This document shows, piece after piece, positions 26,546 to 34,250 of a stretch of DNA of 64,000 nt. The stretch's first letter is position 1. Each line of letters begins with the position of its first letter. Location of the stretch: positions 2,378,501 to 2,442,500 of the forward strand of contig NZ_CP050063.1 in NCBI RefSeq assembly GCF_011604685.1. The letters are read 5' to 3'. Origin of the DNA: Spirosoma aureum. Lineage in GTDB: Bacteria > Bacteroidota > Bacteroidia > Cytophagales > Spirosomataceae. A model generated the notes under the pieces. The model worked only from the letters and a program-made list of their open reading frames with translations. It did no database searches and was not told the origin of the DNA. Position numbers and translations under genes: made by a program.

Positions 26546-27133
26546 TCAGAACCACGGCCGCTTAACCTTGAATGACTTTTTCAGGCCACTGATCATCAGG
26601 AATGCGCCGACGACACCGAAAATGATGGCCAGTATCGTGATGTGCAGAATGGCAAATAGCACGGCCACCAATAGTATAATTATCGATGCTTTAAGCTTCC
26701 AACTAATCCGTTGCCACCAGTTCAACTCCTCGCGCAGTGGTAAACCCAGTCCCTGACGAATTTTATTGCCAAGCCGAAGTTGACTCTTGGGTTTAGGTTT
26801 TGGCTTCGGTTGTTTATCAATAACCTCTGTCGAATGCGTTAACAACGACTGAATGCGCTGCATCCGGCGTTCTACGCGCTTCGAAGCCAATTGGTCCGGT
26901 GTATTGCCCCGGCTGACAACCGCCGGAGTCGCTGTCTCCAAAGCAATGGCAACGGGTTGCTCAATTACTGAAACGGAATCAGGAATTACTACCTGATTAG
27001 GAGCAACCGACTGATTGGCAGAAAGTCTGGCCGCTGCTGGATGAGGAGTTCGTTGGAAATAGGCGACGGGCCGGTGGCAGGACGAAAAGAAAAGACATAA
27101 CGCAGCAACGAAAACGACAGCGATATTTTTCAT
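26546..27133 (-). CDS. Hypothetical lipoprotein with C-terminal membrane helices
   Basis: A 195-residue protein of unknown function. With the start at 27133 it begins MKNIAVVFVAALCLFFSSC, a good lipobox with Cys19, rather than at the more distal in-frame ATG at 27169. Residues about 30-105 are low in order and charged. About 95-125 include a Lys-Pro repeat (KPKPKPKS). The C-terminal third holds two adjoining hydrophobic helices, SIIILLVAVLFAILHITILA and IIFGVVGAFLMISGL, and ends basic. A lipoprotein that also spans the inner membrane is unusual. The same design recurs in small envelope proteins of this phylum, but I cannot name it. Confidence 0.7.
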   Translation of the reverse strand: MKNIAVVFVAALCLFFSSCHRPVAYFQRTPHPAAARLSANQSVAPNQVVIPDSVSVIEQPVAIALETATPAVVSRGNTPDQLASKRVERRMQRIQSLLTHSTEVIDKQPKPKPKPKSQLRLGNKIRQGLGLPLREELNWWQRISWKLKASIIILLVAVLFAILHITILAIIFGVVGAFLMISGLKKSFKVKRPWF

Positions 27134-27320
27134 TAGGTTGTGTTGTACGATCGGAAATTGCAGATGCAAAATTTCCCCTTACAACGAACTGGAAAGGCGG
27201 TTTGATATGATTTGGATAAAAAAGTCGACTAAATAGCCGCTGGTATTACTGAAAATAAGCCGGAAAAGTAAGGGTGTTAGGGGTCTTTTCGTTGGATTAT
27301 AAGCCCACTTTTCTCTGTTT

Positions 27321-27565
27321 ATGAATCGTATACCAGATTGGCAAGCATTGAGTCTTTTCGTTGTCAGCCTTGCCAATGGGCAAACTGCTGAACCAGTTTA
27401 TAATTACGATGAAGCCAAAGTTGGTACGTATGTGCGATCACATTTCCTGCCATTAATCAACCCGTTGGTCAAACGGTTCGTTTTCACGTCCGAACCGTCA
27501 AACAGGATGTTACGAACTACAATTGGGAACAATACTTGCGGTTTGCGGATGAATTAGTCCGGTAG
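27321..27565 (+). pseudogene. Remnant of a glucuronoyl/acetylxylan esterase-like gene
   Basis: The 5' part (from ATG 27321) encodes a signal-like start and TAEPVYNYDEAKVGTY, which matches the N-terminus of CE15-type glucuronoyl esterases. The 3' part, in a frame shifted by two bases, encodes FHVRTVKQDVTNYNWEQYLR followed by FADELVR and a stop at 27563-27565, which resembles the C-terminus of the same family (HDVT-Y-WEQYL-FAD). Only about 80 codons remain out of roughly 400, so the centre with the catalytic serine is deleted and the frame broken near 27430-27440. The family call is from memory of motifs. Confidence 0.6.
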
Positions 27566-27572
27566 TCCTGCC

Positions 27573-27580
27573 TACCTTTG
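27573..27580 (+). promoter_or_regulatory. -7 promoter box of the NUDIX gene, likely leaderless
   Basis: TACCTTTG matches TAnnTTTG and ends five bases before the ATG at 27586. A start of transcription at the usual distance would coincide with the start codon. Confidence 0.45.
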
Positions 27581-27585
27581 TGTCT

Positions 27586-28137
27586 ATGATTCCAGATAAT
27601 GACCCTCGGCCCTGGTCGGTCGAAAGCTCCGAATACCTCCATCAATTGCCGTGGTTTACGGTTCGCAAAGATGCCGTCCGAATGCAAAATGGCGGTACTA
27701 TTCCCAATTATTTCATTTTAGAGTATCCTGACTGGATCAATGTCGTGGCTGTAACGACCGAAGGACAGGTTGTACTGATCCGGCAATACCGGCATGGTAT
27801 TGCAGGTGTTCACTACGAACTTTGCGCGGGTGTTGTTGATCCCGGCGAAGAGCCACTCGTGGCGGCTCAGCGCGAACTTCTGGAAGAAACGGGCTTTGGG
27901 GGTGGCCAGTGGACACCATTGATGACACTCTCTGCCAATCCGGGAACGCATGCAAACCTGACGCATTCATTTTTGGCGATCGGGGTAGAGCCTAAACAGG
28001 CGCAGCACCTCGAATCGACTGAAGAAATAACCGTTCATATTGTATCGCCGGAACGGGCATGGGACATCATCAATAAGGGCGAGATGATGCAGGCATTGCA
28101 TCTGGCCCCATTGCTGAAATACCTCGCTGAACGATGA
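27586..28137 (+). CDS. NUDIX hydrolase, ADP-ribose pyrophosphatase-like
   Basis: A 183-residue NUDIX enzyme that cleaves nucleoside diphosphates linked to another group. The complete NUDIX box, G-x5-E-x7-REUxEExGU, is present as GVVDPGEEPLVAAQRELLEE followed by TGF. The preceding VVLIRQYRHGIAGVHYELCAG resembles the ADP-ribose pyrophosphatase subgroup. The ATG at 27586 is preferred to the GTG at 27580 because the latter lies inside the promoter box. It stands alone ahead of the aminotransferase operon. Confidence 0.9.
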   Translation: MIPDNDPRPWSVESSEYLHQLPWFTVRKDAVRMQNGGTIPNYFILEYPDWINVVAVTTEGQVVLIRQYRHGIAGVHYELCAGVVDPGEEPLVAAQRELLEETGFGGGQWTPLMTLSANPGTHANLTHSFLAIGVEPKQAQHLESTEEITVHIVSPERAWDIINKGEMMQALHLAPLLKYLAER

Positions 28138-28175
28138 TTATTCTGTTTTGCTGATCAGCAGGATTTATTTCCCGG

Positions 28176-28183
28176 TATCTTTG
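28176..28183 (+). promoter_or_regulatory. -7 promoter box of the aminotransferase operon
   Basis: TATCTTTG matches TAnnTTTG, 42 bases before the possible ATG at 28225 and 77 before the favoured start at 28261. Confidence 0.45.
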
Positions 28184-28260
28184 CGGTTTATTATCGTAAT
28201 GAAGGCTGATTTACACAAAAATCAATGAGATCGGCCAAACCAGAAGAAGCACAGTTTGGA

Positions 28261-29415
28261 ATGATAATCCCTCTTGCCCACCGCGCTGATCAAACGCAGG
28301 AATACTATTTTTCGGTGAAATTGGCCGAAGTCCGTCGCCTTCAGGCGGCTGGACATGATGTAATTAACCTCGGTATCGGCAATCCTGACCTGATGCCGTC
28401 TGCCAACACGGTGGATGCGCTCATCAAGTCGGCGCAACAGCCAGCATCGCATGGATATCAGCCTTATAAGGGTACGCCAGGCTTGCGCCAGGCCATCGCT
28501 CAGTTTTATGCCCATACCTATGGAGTTCCGCTTGATGCCGATACCGAAATTTTGCCATTAATTGGCTCAAAAGAAGGTATTACCCATATTTCGCTGACGT
28601 TCCTGAATGACGGCGATGGCGTTCTCGTTCCTGAACTGGGTTATCCGGCCTACCGGGCTGTGAGCCGTATGATTGGCGCTTATGTTCGCGAATATCCTTT
28701 ACTGGAGTATGGCGGGTGGCAACCCGATTGGGAGGTTATGGCCGATTTGCTGACCGATACGACCAAACTTATCTGGCTCAATTATCCGCATATGCCGACC
28801 GGTGCACCCGCAACCCGTGCTTTATTTGAGCGGGCCGTACGGTTTGCCCACGATCATCGGATATTGTTGTGTCACGACAACCCTTATAGCCTGATTCTGA
28901 ATAAAAAACCGCCTATTAGTCTGTTATCGGTCGACGGAGCGAAAGAGGTAGGTATCGAGTTGAATTCGTTGAGTAAGTCGCATAATATGGCGGGCTGGCG
29001 TATTGGCTGGATGGCTGCGGCCAAAGCTTATGTAGATGCCGTATTGACCATTAAAAGTAACGTCGACTCGGGACAGTTCAAACCCTTGATGGATGCCGCT
29101 GCCGAAGCCCTAACCAACTCCGACGATTGGCACCGCGAGCGTAATGCCGTGTATCAGGGACGGTTAGATGCCGTTCATGCTTTTCTGGATGCGCTCAACT
29201 GTACCTATACGACTGATCAGGAAGGGTTGTTCATCTGGGCGAAACTCTCCGATTCAACCGAATCGGCCGAAAAACTGGTGGATGACTTACTCCTGACGAA
29301 GCACGTTTTCATTGCACCGGGCTTCATTTTTGGACCCAAAGGCGATCGCTACATACGGGTGTCGTTGTGTATGCCTAAAGAACGGATCGAAGAAGCTGTA
29401 AAACGAATAAAATAA
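28261..29415 (+). CDS. Class I/II PLP-dependent aminotransferase
   Basis: A 384-residue aspartate-type aminotransferase. It begins with MIIPLAHRADQTQEYYFSVK, the usual short lead of these enzymes; an in-frame ATG at 28225 would add twelve residues. Visible motifs are NLGIGNPDLMPS, HGYQPYKGTPGLRQAI, LNYPHMPTGAPA (PLP contacts) and the Schiff-base lysine in NSLSKSHNMAGWRIGW. Its stop overlaps the prephenate dehydrogenase start by one base, so it probably completes tyrosine or phenylalanine synthesis by transaminating the keto acid; it could also serve aspartate metabolism. Confidence 0.92.
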   Translation: MIIPLAHRADQTQEYYFSVKLAEVRRLQAAGHDVINLGIGNPDLMPSANTVDALIKSAQQPASHGYQPYKGTPGLRQAIAQFYAHTYGVPLDADTEILPLIGSKEGITHISLTFLNDGDGVLVPELGYPAYRAVSRMIGAYVREYPLLEYGGWQPDWEVMADLLTDTTKLIWLNYPHMPTGAPATRALFERAVRFAHDHRILLCHDNPYSLILNKKPPISLLSVDGAKEVGIELNSLSKSHNMAGWRIGWMAAAKAYVDAVLTIKSNVDSGQFKPLMDAAAEALTNSDDWHRERNAVYQGRLDAVHAFLDALNCTYTTDQEGLFIWAKLSDSTESAEKLVDDLLLTKHVFIAPGFIFGPKGDRYIRVSLCMPKERIEEAVKRIK

Positions 29416-30272
29416 TGGTTGTAAGCATCGTTGGAATAGGCTTATTAGGTGGATCGTTCGCCCTGGCCATACGCGAAAAATACCCCAAAATACGCTTCGT
29501 TGGTGTCGATACCTCAACCGTCAATGGCCAGCTAGCACTAGCTAAAGGCATTGTCGATGAGGTCTTGCCATTGGAGGAAGCTGTAGCACAAAGCACGTTG
29601 GTCGTGATGGCTACACCCGTCAATATTATTATCGATCTGTTGCCCAGGGTTCTGGATTTATTGCCACCCGGTGCAACCGTTGTCGATCTGGGGTCGACCA
29701 AAGAACTGATTTGCGGCATTGCTGATGCACATTCAAAACGGGCGCAGTTTGTGGCCGCTCACCCCATGGCCGGAACCGAAAATTCTGGCCCCAGCGCTGC
29801 CTTCAAGGAGCTGTTACCCGGCAAAAATCTGATCATCTGCGACCGCGAGAAAAGCAATCCCGATAGCCTGACGCTGACCGAAAGCCTATTCCGGGATGCC
29901 GGTATGAAATTGTTTTATATGACTCCGCAGGAGCATGATCTTCATCTGGCCTATGTCTCGCACCTGAGCCATATCAGCGCTTTCGCACTTGGCCTGACGG
30001 TATTGGAAAAGGAAAAAGACGAACAGGCCATCTTCGATATGGCCAGCACCGGTTTCAGCTCAACGGTACGGTTGGCCAAAAGCTCTCCGCAGATGTGGGC
30101 ACCTATTTTTGACCAGAACCGGATCAATGTTTCCGATGCGCTTTCGGCTTATATCGAGTTTCTACAGCAGTTTAAGCAGGTTATCGACGATCAGGATGTA
30201 AAAACCTCCCTCGATTTCATGCAGCGGGCCAATGTCATTCGACGGGTGCTGGATGGGATCGAGAAGCGTTGA
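29415..30272 (+). CDS. tyrA: Prephenate dehydrogenase
   Basis: A 285-residue NAD(P)-dependent enzyme converting prephenate to 4-hydroxyphenylpyruvate for tyrosine synthesis. The Rossmann motif VGIGLLGGSFALAI is at residues 6-19, the family segment AAHPMAGTENSGPSAA follows at about 115-130, and the catalytic-region histidines lie in HDLHLAYVSHLSHISAFAL. It is translationally coupled to the aminotransferase by a TAATG overlap. Its last 38 bases overlap the end of the converging monooxygenase gene. Confidence 0.93.
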   Translation: MVVSIVGIGLLGGSFALAIREKYPKIRFVGVDTSTVNGQLALAKGIVDEVLPLEEAVAQSTLVVMATPVNIIIDLLPRVLDLLPPGATVVDLGSTKELICGIADAHSKRAQFVAAHPMAGTENSGPSAAFKELLPGKNLIICDREKSNPDSLTLTESLFRDAGMKLFYMTPQEHDLHLAYVSHLSHISAFALGLTVLEKEKDEQAIFDMASTGFSSTVRLAKSSPQMWAPIFDQNRINVSDALSAYIEFLQQFKQVIDDQDVKTSLDFMQRANVIRRVLDGIEKR

Positions 30273-31437
30273 TTGCCAGTTTTCGAGCATAGTCCATGTT
30301 GTAAATTCCGTCAAATTGCTGTTTGCTGGCCGATTTTGGCAGTATTCGCATGGCTGTGAAGGCAAGTGGTTTGAGCCATCCGGGCAAATTAACAACCTGC
30401 CCAATCTGGCGTGAAAGTTTTACAATACGGTCGACTTTTGCCTTACGGATTGATTCGTACTGACGGAAGGCCTCAGCCTCAGTCGTTGTTTGACCCAGAC
30501 ATGTGCTTACAACAAACGCGTCTTCAATTGCCTGACAGGCTCCCTGACCTACGTTAGGCGTAGTGGCGTGGGCGGCATCGCCCAGTAAGGTACATCGACC
30601 GCGCGACCAGGTTCGTAAGGTTGGTAAGTCATAGAGATCGGCGCGGTGAACTCGCCCTTCTTCGGCGGCTTCGAGTATCCGTGAAACAATTGGCGGAAAG
30701 TGCTGGCCTAAAGACTGTAAGTAGGGAATGGTTTTACCTGGTACATCATGGCCATTGGCTGGAGTCGCCACGGTGATGTAGGCATAAAGCTGGTTGAGAC
30801 CGCATGGTACCAGGCCAACGCGCAGACCAGCTGAGCGGCCCCAATATTCAATAGATGTCGATTGTTCATCAACGGGTAAAGGATAGTTGATGATCGTTCG
30901 CCAGCAGGATTGTCCTGAATAATGCAGGGGTTGCTCACTGAAGAGTCGCGTACGAACGGCTGATCGAATGCCATCCGCCCCAATCAAAAACGAGCCATCC
31001 GCTGTAGAACCATCCGTAAATCGGGCGTGCACCTGCCGACCATCGTCATATAGGTCGGCTAGTTGCTTGCCTGTATGAATCTGATCCGGATTTAGAGAAT
31101 CCAGCAATAACCGTTGAAGTTTCCCGCGGTTGACAACAAGCGTTCCGTAACCGTATTGCTTTGTCAGTTCCTGAACATCTAATTCCTGTACAATTCGACC
31201 ATTCGGATCTGTAATCAACCCTTTTGTAAGCGGCCAGCTAATCGAAGTAAGCGCTTCCAACAGCCCTAACTGATCGAATACAAAAAGTGCATTGGACGAT
31301 AAAACTAATCCGGCGCCCACTTCCTGTAGACGGATAGCCTTCTCATAAATAGTTGACCGAATGCCCTGCTGGTTCAGGGCTAACGCCGTTATCAGCCCTC
31401 CAATACCTCCTCCGATGATTATTCCTGTTTGTTCCAT
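30235..31437 (-). CDS. FAD-dependent aromatic-type monooxygenase
   Basis: A 400-residue flavoprotein of the PHBH/UbiH class. The dinucleotide-binding motif GGGIGGLITALALNQQG is at residues 9-25, the ribose-contacting Glu lies in STIYEKA, and the GD motif is LLGDAAHATTPNVGQGACQA at about residues 290-309. Such enzymes hydroxylate aromatic or related compounds, including some antibiotics. It is divergent from a TetR regulator, and two palindromes lie over its promoter, so it is probably induced by its substrate. Confidence 0.9.
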   Translation of the reverse strand: MEQTGIIIGGGIGGLITALALNQQGIRSTIYEKAIRLQEVGAGLVLSSNALFVFDQLGLLEALTSISWPLTKGLITDPNGRIVQELDVQELTKQYGYGTLVVNRGKLQRLLLDSLNPDQIHTGKQLADLYDDGRQVHARFTDGSTADGSFLIGADGIRSAVRTRLFSEQPLHYSGQSCWRTIINYPLPVDEQSTSIEYWGRSAGLRVGLVPCGLNQLYAYITVATPANGHDVPGKTIPYLQSLGQHFPPIVSRILEAAEEGRVHRADLYDLPTLRTWSRGRCTLLGDAAHATTPNVGQGACQAIEDAFVVSTCLGQTTTEAEAFRQYESIRKAKVDRIVKLSRQIGQVVNLPGWLKPLAFTAMRILPKSASKQQFDGIYNMDYARKLAINASRSHPAPVE

Positions 31438-31453
31438 TGTTATTTGTTATATT

Positions 31454-31499
31454 TAGGACAAATGTACTAATGAGATTTGCATTTAGAACAAACGTTCTA
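31454..31499. promoter_or_regulatory. Tandem TetR operators between divergent genes
   Basis: Two 16-bp dyads, TAGGACAAATGTACTA (31454-31469) and TAGAACAAACGTTCTA (31484-31499), are 30 bases apart and differ at four positions. On the minus strand the first contains TACATTTG, a -7 box for the monooxygenase gene, and the second contains TTTG at the -33 position. The GTG start of the TetR gene is eight bases from the second dyad. This design suggests control of both genes by the TetR protein. Confidence 0.7.
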
Positions 31500-31506
31500 T
31501 TTATCG

Positions 31507-32130
31507 GTGGATACAAAAGCTAAAATTTTACAGGCGGCTCTGAAATTGTTTAATGAGCAGGGAGCAGATGTTAGTACGGTTCGGCATATTGCCAAAGAAG
31601 TAGGCATCAGCCACGGGAATTTGTGTTATCATTTCCCCAATACCGACATTATAATAAACCACCTTTACGACCAATTGGTCGATCAGCTGAGCGTTCGGAT
31701 CGGGGCGGTTTATGCGACTGCTGATCAGGAAATGGAAGTTCTCATCGAATCGGCTAAAGCAAGCATGGCGATCCTGCATGACTATCGTTTTTTGATGCTG
31801 GATTTCGCTGGTATTATGCGACGAATACCGGAACTGCGCGAGAAGCATAGGGCTTTGGTTGTAAAACGCAAAGTCGTGTTCCGGCAAATCCTGCTTCAGT
31901 TAAGAGCATCGGACAGAATGCGGGGGGAGCTATATCCGGGCCACGATGACGATTTGCTGGATCAGTTGTTTATAGTCGGCGATTTCTGGTTATCCAGTGC
32001 TACTATTTTTCATGATGGTCCGATTGACGAGAAACTTAATCACTATCAGCGCATCTTTCTGGCGCTCCTGATTCCATTGTTGACCGAAAAAGGAATCGCC
32101 GAGTGGCGCTCGATTGAGCAATTCGCCTAA
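31507..32130 (+). CDS. TetR family transcriptional regulator
   Basis: A 207-residue repressor-type regulator. The N-terminal helix-turn-helix is clear: KILQAALKLFNEQGADVSTV followed by RHIAKEVGISHGNLCYHFPN. The remaining helical domain should bind a small effector. No ATG is available ahead of the domain; GTG at 31507 (then DTKAKIL) is the best start. A TTG at 31477 would place the start inside the operators. It is divergent from the FAD monooxygenase and upstream of the aldo/keto reductase. Confidence 0.85.
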   Translation: MDTKAKILQAALKLFNEQGADVSTVRHIAKEVGISHGNLCYHFPNTDIIINHLYDQLVDQLSVRIGAVYATADQEMEVLIESAKASMAILHDYRFLMLDFAGIMRRIPELREKHRALVVKRKVVFRQILLQLRASDRMRGELYPGHDDDLLDQLFIVGDFWLSSATIFHDGPIDEKLNHYQRIFLALLIPLLTEKGIAEWRSIEQFA

Positions 32131-32264
32131 AAATGTCGGAGCCTGTTGTTACTAAAGCAGCAGCTTCTTTTTCAGCGCTATGCGCAGGTAAAGGCATAAA
32201 AAAAATGAAAACTTCTTGGTTCCGTTTATACAAAAAGCGTTTCTATTGGTTTATGAGTAGGATA

Positions 32265-32286
32265 CAGGACACGATCTGTTGTCCTG
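32265..32286. promoter_or_regulatory. Operator-like dyad upstream of the reductase
   Basis: CAGGACA (32265-32271) and TGTCCTG (32280-32286) form a dyad 28 bases before the aldo/keto reductase start. It shares GGACA with the TetR operators but its spacing differs, so a common regulator is only possible. The rest of 32131-32313 holds nothing I can identify. Confidence 0.35.
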
Positions 32287-32313
32287 TTTTGCAACAAACA
32301 ACCAGAAACACTT

Positions 32314-33174
32314 ATGCAAGTAACAGAAACGCCAGCATCACAAGCTGGTACGATTACCATTGGTGATTTAACCGTCAATCGAATGGCCTACGGAGCTATG
32401 CGTCTAACTGGCCACGGCATCTGGGGACCACCTCAAGACCATGATGAGTGCATTCGTGTGCTAAAACGTACTCTCGATCTTGGTATTAACTTCATCGATA
32501 CCGCCGATAGTTATGGCCCTCATGTTGCAGAAGAGCTGATCGCCGAAGCACTTTATCCCTATCCGGAAGGGTTGGTTATTGGAACCAAAGGCGGATTACT
32601 GCGAACGGGCCCGAATCAATGGCCGGTAGATGGGAGCCGGAAACACCTGGAAGAGGCCTTGAATGGCAGCCTTAAGCGCCTGAAACTCGATCAGATTGAC
32701 CTGTATCAGCTCCACCGCTTCGATAGTAAAGTTCCCTCGGAAGAATTCCTGGGCTTTTTGCAGGAAGCTCAGCAACAGGGCAAAATCAAACACATTGGTT
32801 TATCGGAGGTAAGTATCGAACAAATCGAAGAAGCGAAGCAATATTTTGAGGTGGTTTCAGTCCAGAATATGTATAATTTTGGTGAGCAGCGATGGAATAA
32901 CGTGTTGCACTACTGTGAGCAGAACAATATTGCGTTTATTCCGTGGTTCCCGCTCAATGCAGGTAATATATCGGCTCAAAAAGCGATTAAAAAAGTAGCA
33001 GAACGGCACAATGCGACTGAGTACCAGATTGCACTTGCCTGGTTGCTGGCTGCTTCACCTGTTATGTTGCCCATTGCTGGTACCTCTTCGGTGAAACACC
33101 TGGAAGAAAATGTACAGGCTGCTACGATCCGGTTAACTGACGAAGATTTTCAGGATATGCCGTTACCGAAATAG
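32314..33174 (+). CDS. Aldo/keto reductase
   Basis: A 286-residue NADPH-dependent oxidoreductase with the aldo/keto reductase barrel. The catalytic tetrad is visible: Asp in FIDTADSYG, Tyr in the same segment, Lys in VIGTKGG and His in YQLHRFDS. The C-terminal part (LAWLLAASPVMLPIAGTSSV) fits the cofactor-binding end. It reduces aldehydes or ketones; the substrate is unknown. It follows the TetR gene and may belong to the same detoxification response. Confidence 0.92.
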   Translation: MQVTETPASQAGTITIGDLTVNRMAYGAMRLTGHGIWGPPQDHDECIRVLKRTLDLGINFIDTADSYGPHVAEELIAEALYPYPEGLVIGTKGGLLRTGPNQWPVDGSRKHLEEALNGSLKRLKLDQIDLYQLHRFDSKVPSEEFLGFLQEAQQQGKIKHIGLSEVSIEQIEEAKQYFEVVSVQNMYNFGEQRWNNVLHYCEQNNIAFIPWFPLNAGNISAQKAIKKVAERHNATEYQIALAWLLAASPVMLPIAGTSSVKHLEENVQAATIRLTDEDFQDMPLPK

Positions 33175-33243
33175 GCCTGCGAATTGGTTTGTCTGAACAT
33201 CCATAAACCGTTAATCGAATACTGAACCGTAAATAAAACGATC

Positions 33244-33591
33244 ATGGCACTACAAACGAACCAGGACACAGGGCAACTGCTGGCAACAACATTGCAACGG
33301 TTGCAACAGGGCGCAGAGCATATTAGCCCAGTCGACGAGTTGATTAGTGAGTGGAGTAAGGCTCTTGGCGAAGGAAATCAGACGTTGGAAAATGTTGCCG
33401 ATGAACTGTTTTCTCTAAAGCAGGCCCTGACGGAAGGAAAGGCTCCTAAAATTGCGGGATCGCTGCATACACTTAGCAAACTGACCAAGCGAGCAGCTAA
33501 TGAGTCGTCGGAAATTGGCTTGGTAGGTCAGCTTCTTCAACTCGCCGAAGTTCTCGACGACCTGTCGGCCAGAGTCGCTCAATCGCGTTAG
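33244..33591 (+). CDS. Hypothetical helical protein
   Basis: A 115-residue, fully helical, cytoplasmic protein with no signal peptide, no Cys and no recognised motif. Leu and Ala at regular spacing (LLATTLQRLQQGAEHISPVD; HTLSKLTKRAANE) suggest a helical bundle. It converges on the DUF2383 four-helix-bundle gene across a strong terminator, and it may be a small stress protein. No function is claimed. Confidence 0.65.
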   Translation: MALQTNQDTGQLLATTLQRLQQGAEHISPVDELISEWSKALGEGNQTLENVADELFSLKQALTEGKAPKIAGSLHTLSKLTKRAANESSEIGLVGQLLQLAEVLDDLSARVAQSR

Positions 33592-33602
33592 TATGGTTAG
33601 TA

Positions 33603-33656
33603 GCCTAAGAACGAAACAGGGAATGCCGTTCGGCATTCCCTGTTTCGTTCTTAGGC
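33603..33656. terminator. Perfect 26-bp convergent hairpin
   Basis: Arms 33603-33628 and 33631-33656 are exact complements around a two-base centre. It lies 11 bases after the helical-protein stop and 10 before the end of the opposing DUF2383 gene. Confidence 0.8.
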
Positions 33657-33666
33657 CCAATTAAGC

Positions 33667-34122
33667 TTAAGCGGTCTCGTGCAGGCCCTTAATTTTATCA
33701 TAAGCGCCCTTTAGCTCGCTCAATTGCTTCTGCAAATCTTCTTTGATATAAGCCGGAATATGATCTTTCGCAATGGCATCCTCATAGGCTTCTACGGCTG
33801 CATTTTCACCGAATTCTACGGAACTCAGGATCGCTGACCGTTCTTTTCCGGTTACCGCCGATTTAATATCAATCCAGGCGCGGTGTAGTTTGCTGGTCAG
33901 ATCGGTTGAATCAACATCAGCAACACCCGAACCGTCAATCCGGACAATGTGGTCGGCTAACTGACTACGGAACTGCTCGCTCTGGATAACCATGTGACGG
34001 AACAGCTCATTTAACTGAGCATCTTCATTGTCTTTAATGGCGTCTTCGTAGCCGTGAATGCGGTCGTTGTTGATTTTGACCAGATCGTTGAGGTCATCAA
34101 CAATTTCTTTGTTCGTGATCAT
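33667..34122 (-). CDS. DUF2383/PA2169-type four-helix-bundle protein
   Basis: A 151-residue protein of the ferritin-like PA2169/DUF2383 family. The start MITNKEIVDDLNDLVKINND matches the family helix 1, and the following segments (YEDAIKDNEDAQLNELFRHM, VEFGENAAVEAYEDAIAKDH) keep the repeated Glu-x-Tyr-Glu-x-Ala pattern seen in the group. It is cytoplasmic and is probably a stress-related protein; no metal or enzymatic activity is established for this family as far as I know. Confidence 0.85.
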   Translation of the reverse strand: MITNKEIVDDLNDLVKINNDRIHGYEDAIKDNEDAQLNELFRHMVIQSEQFRSQLADHIVRIDGSGVADVDSTDLTSKLHRAWIDIKSAVTGKERSAILSSVEFGENAAVEAYEDAIAKDHIPAYIKEDLQKQLSELKGAYDKIKGLHETA

Positions 34123-34208
34123 AACAAATGAGTTCGATAGTTAATGGATTACCAATTAATAACCCCGACTTCGGCTAATTGTTTATCAACAAACCGTAGA
34201 TTCATTCT

Positions 34209-34241
34209 AAACCTATAAGGTTTTTGAAGCTATATAGGTTT
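34209..34241 (-). terminator. Hairpin after murA
   Basis: Nine-bp arms AAACCTATA (34209-34217) and TATAGGTTT (34233-34241) lie 10 bases past the murA stop codon on the minus strand. Confidence 0.5.
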
Positions 34242-34250
34242 GAAGACTAA

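Noticed and set aside
32133..32366. 77-codon frame between the TetR and aldo/keto reductase genes
   Set aside because: It overlaps the reductase start in another frame and shows no domain, signal or convincing codon pattern.
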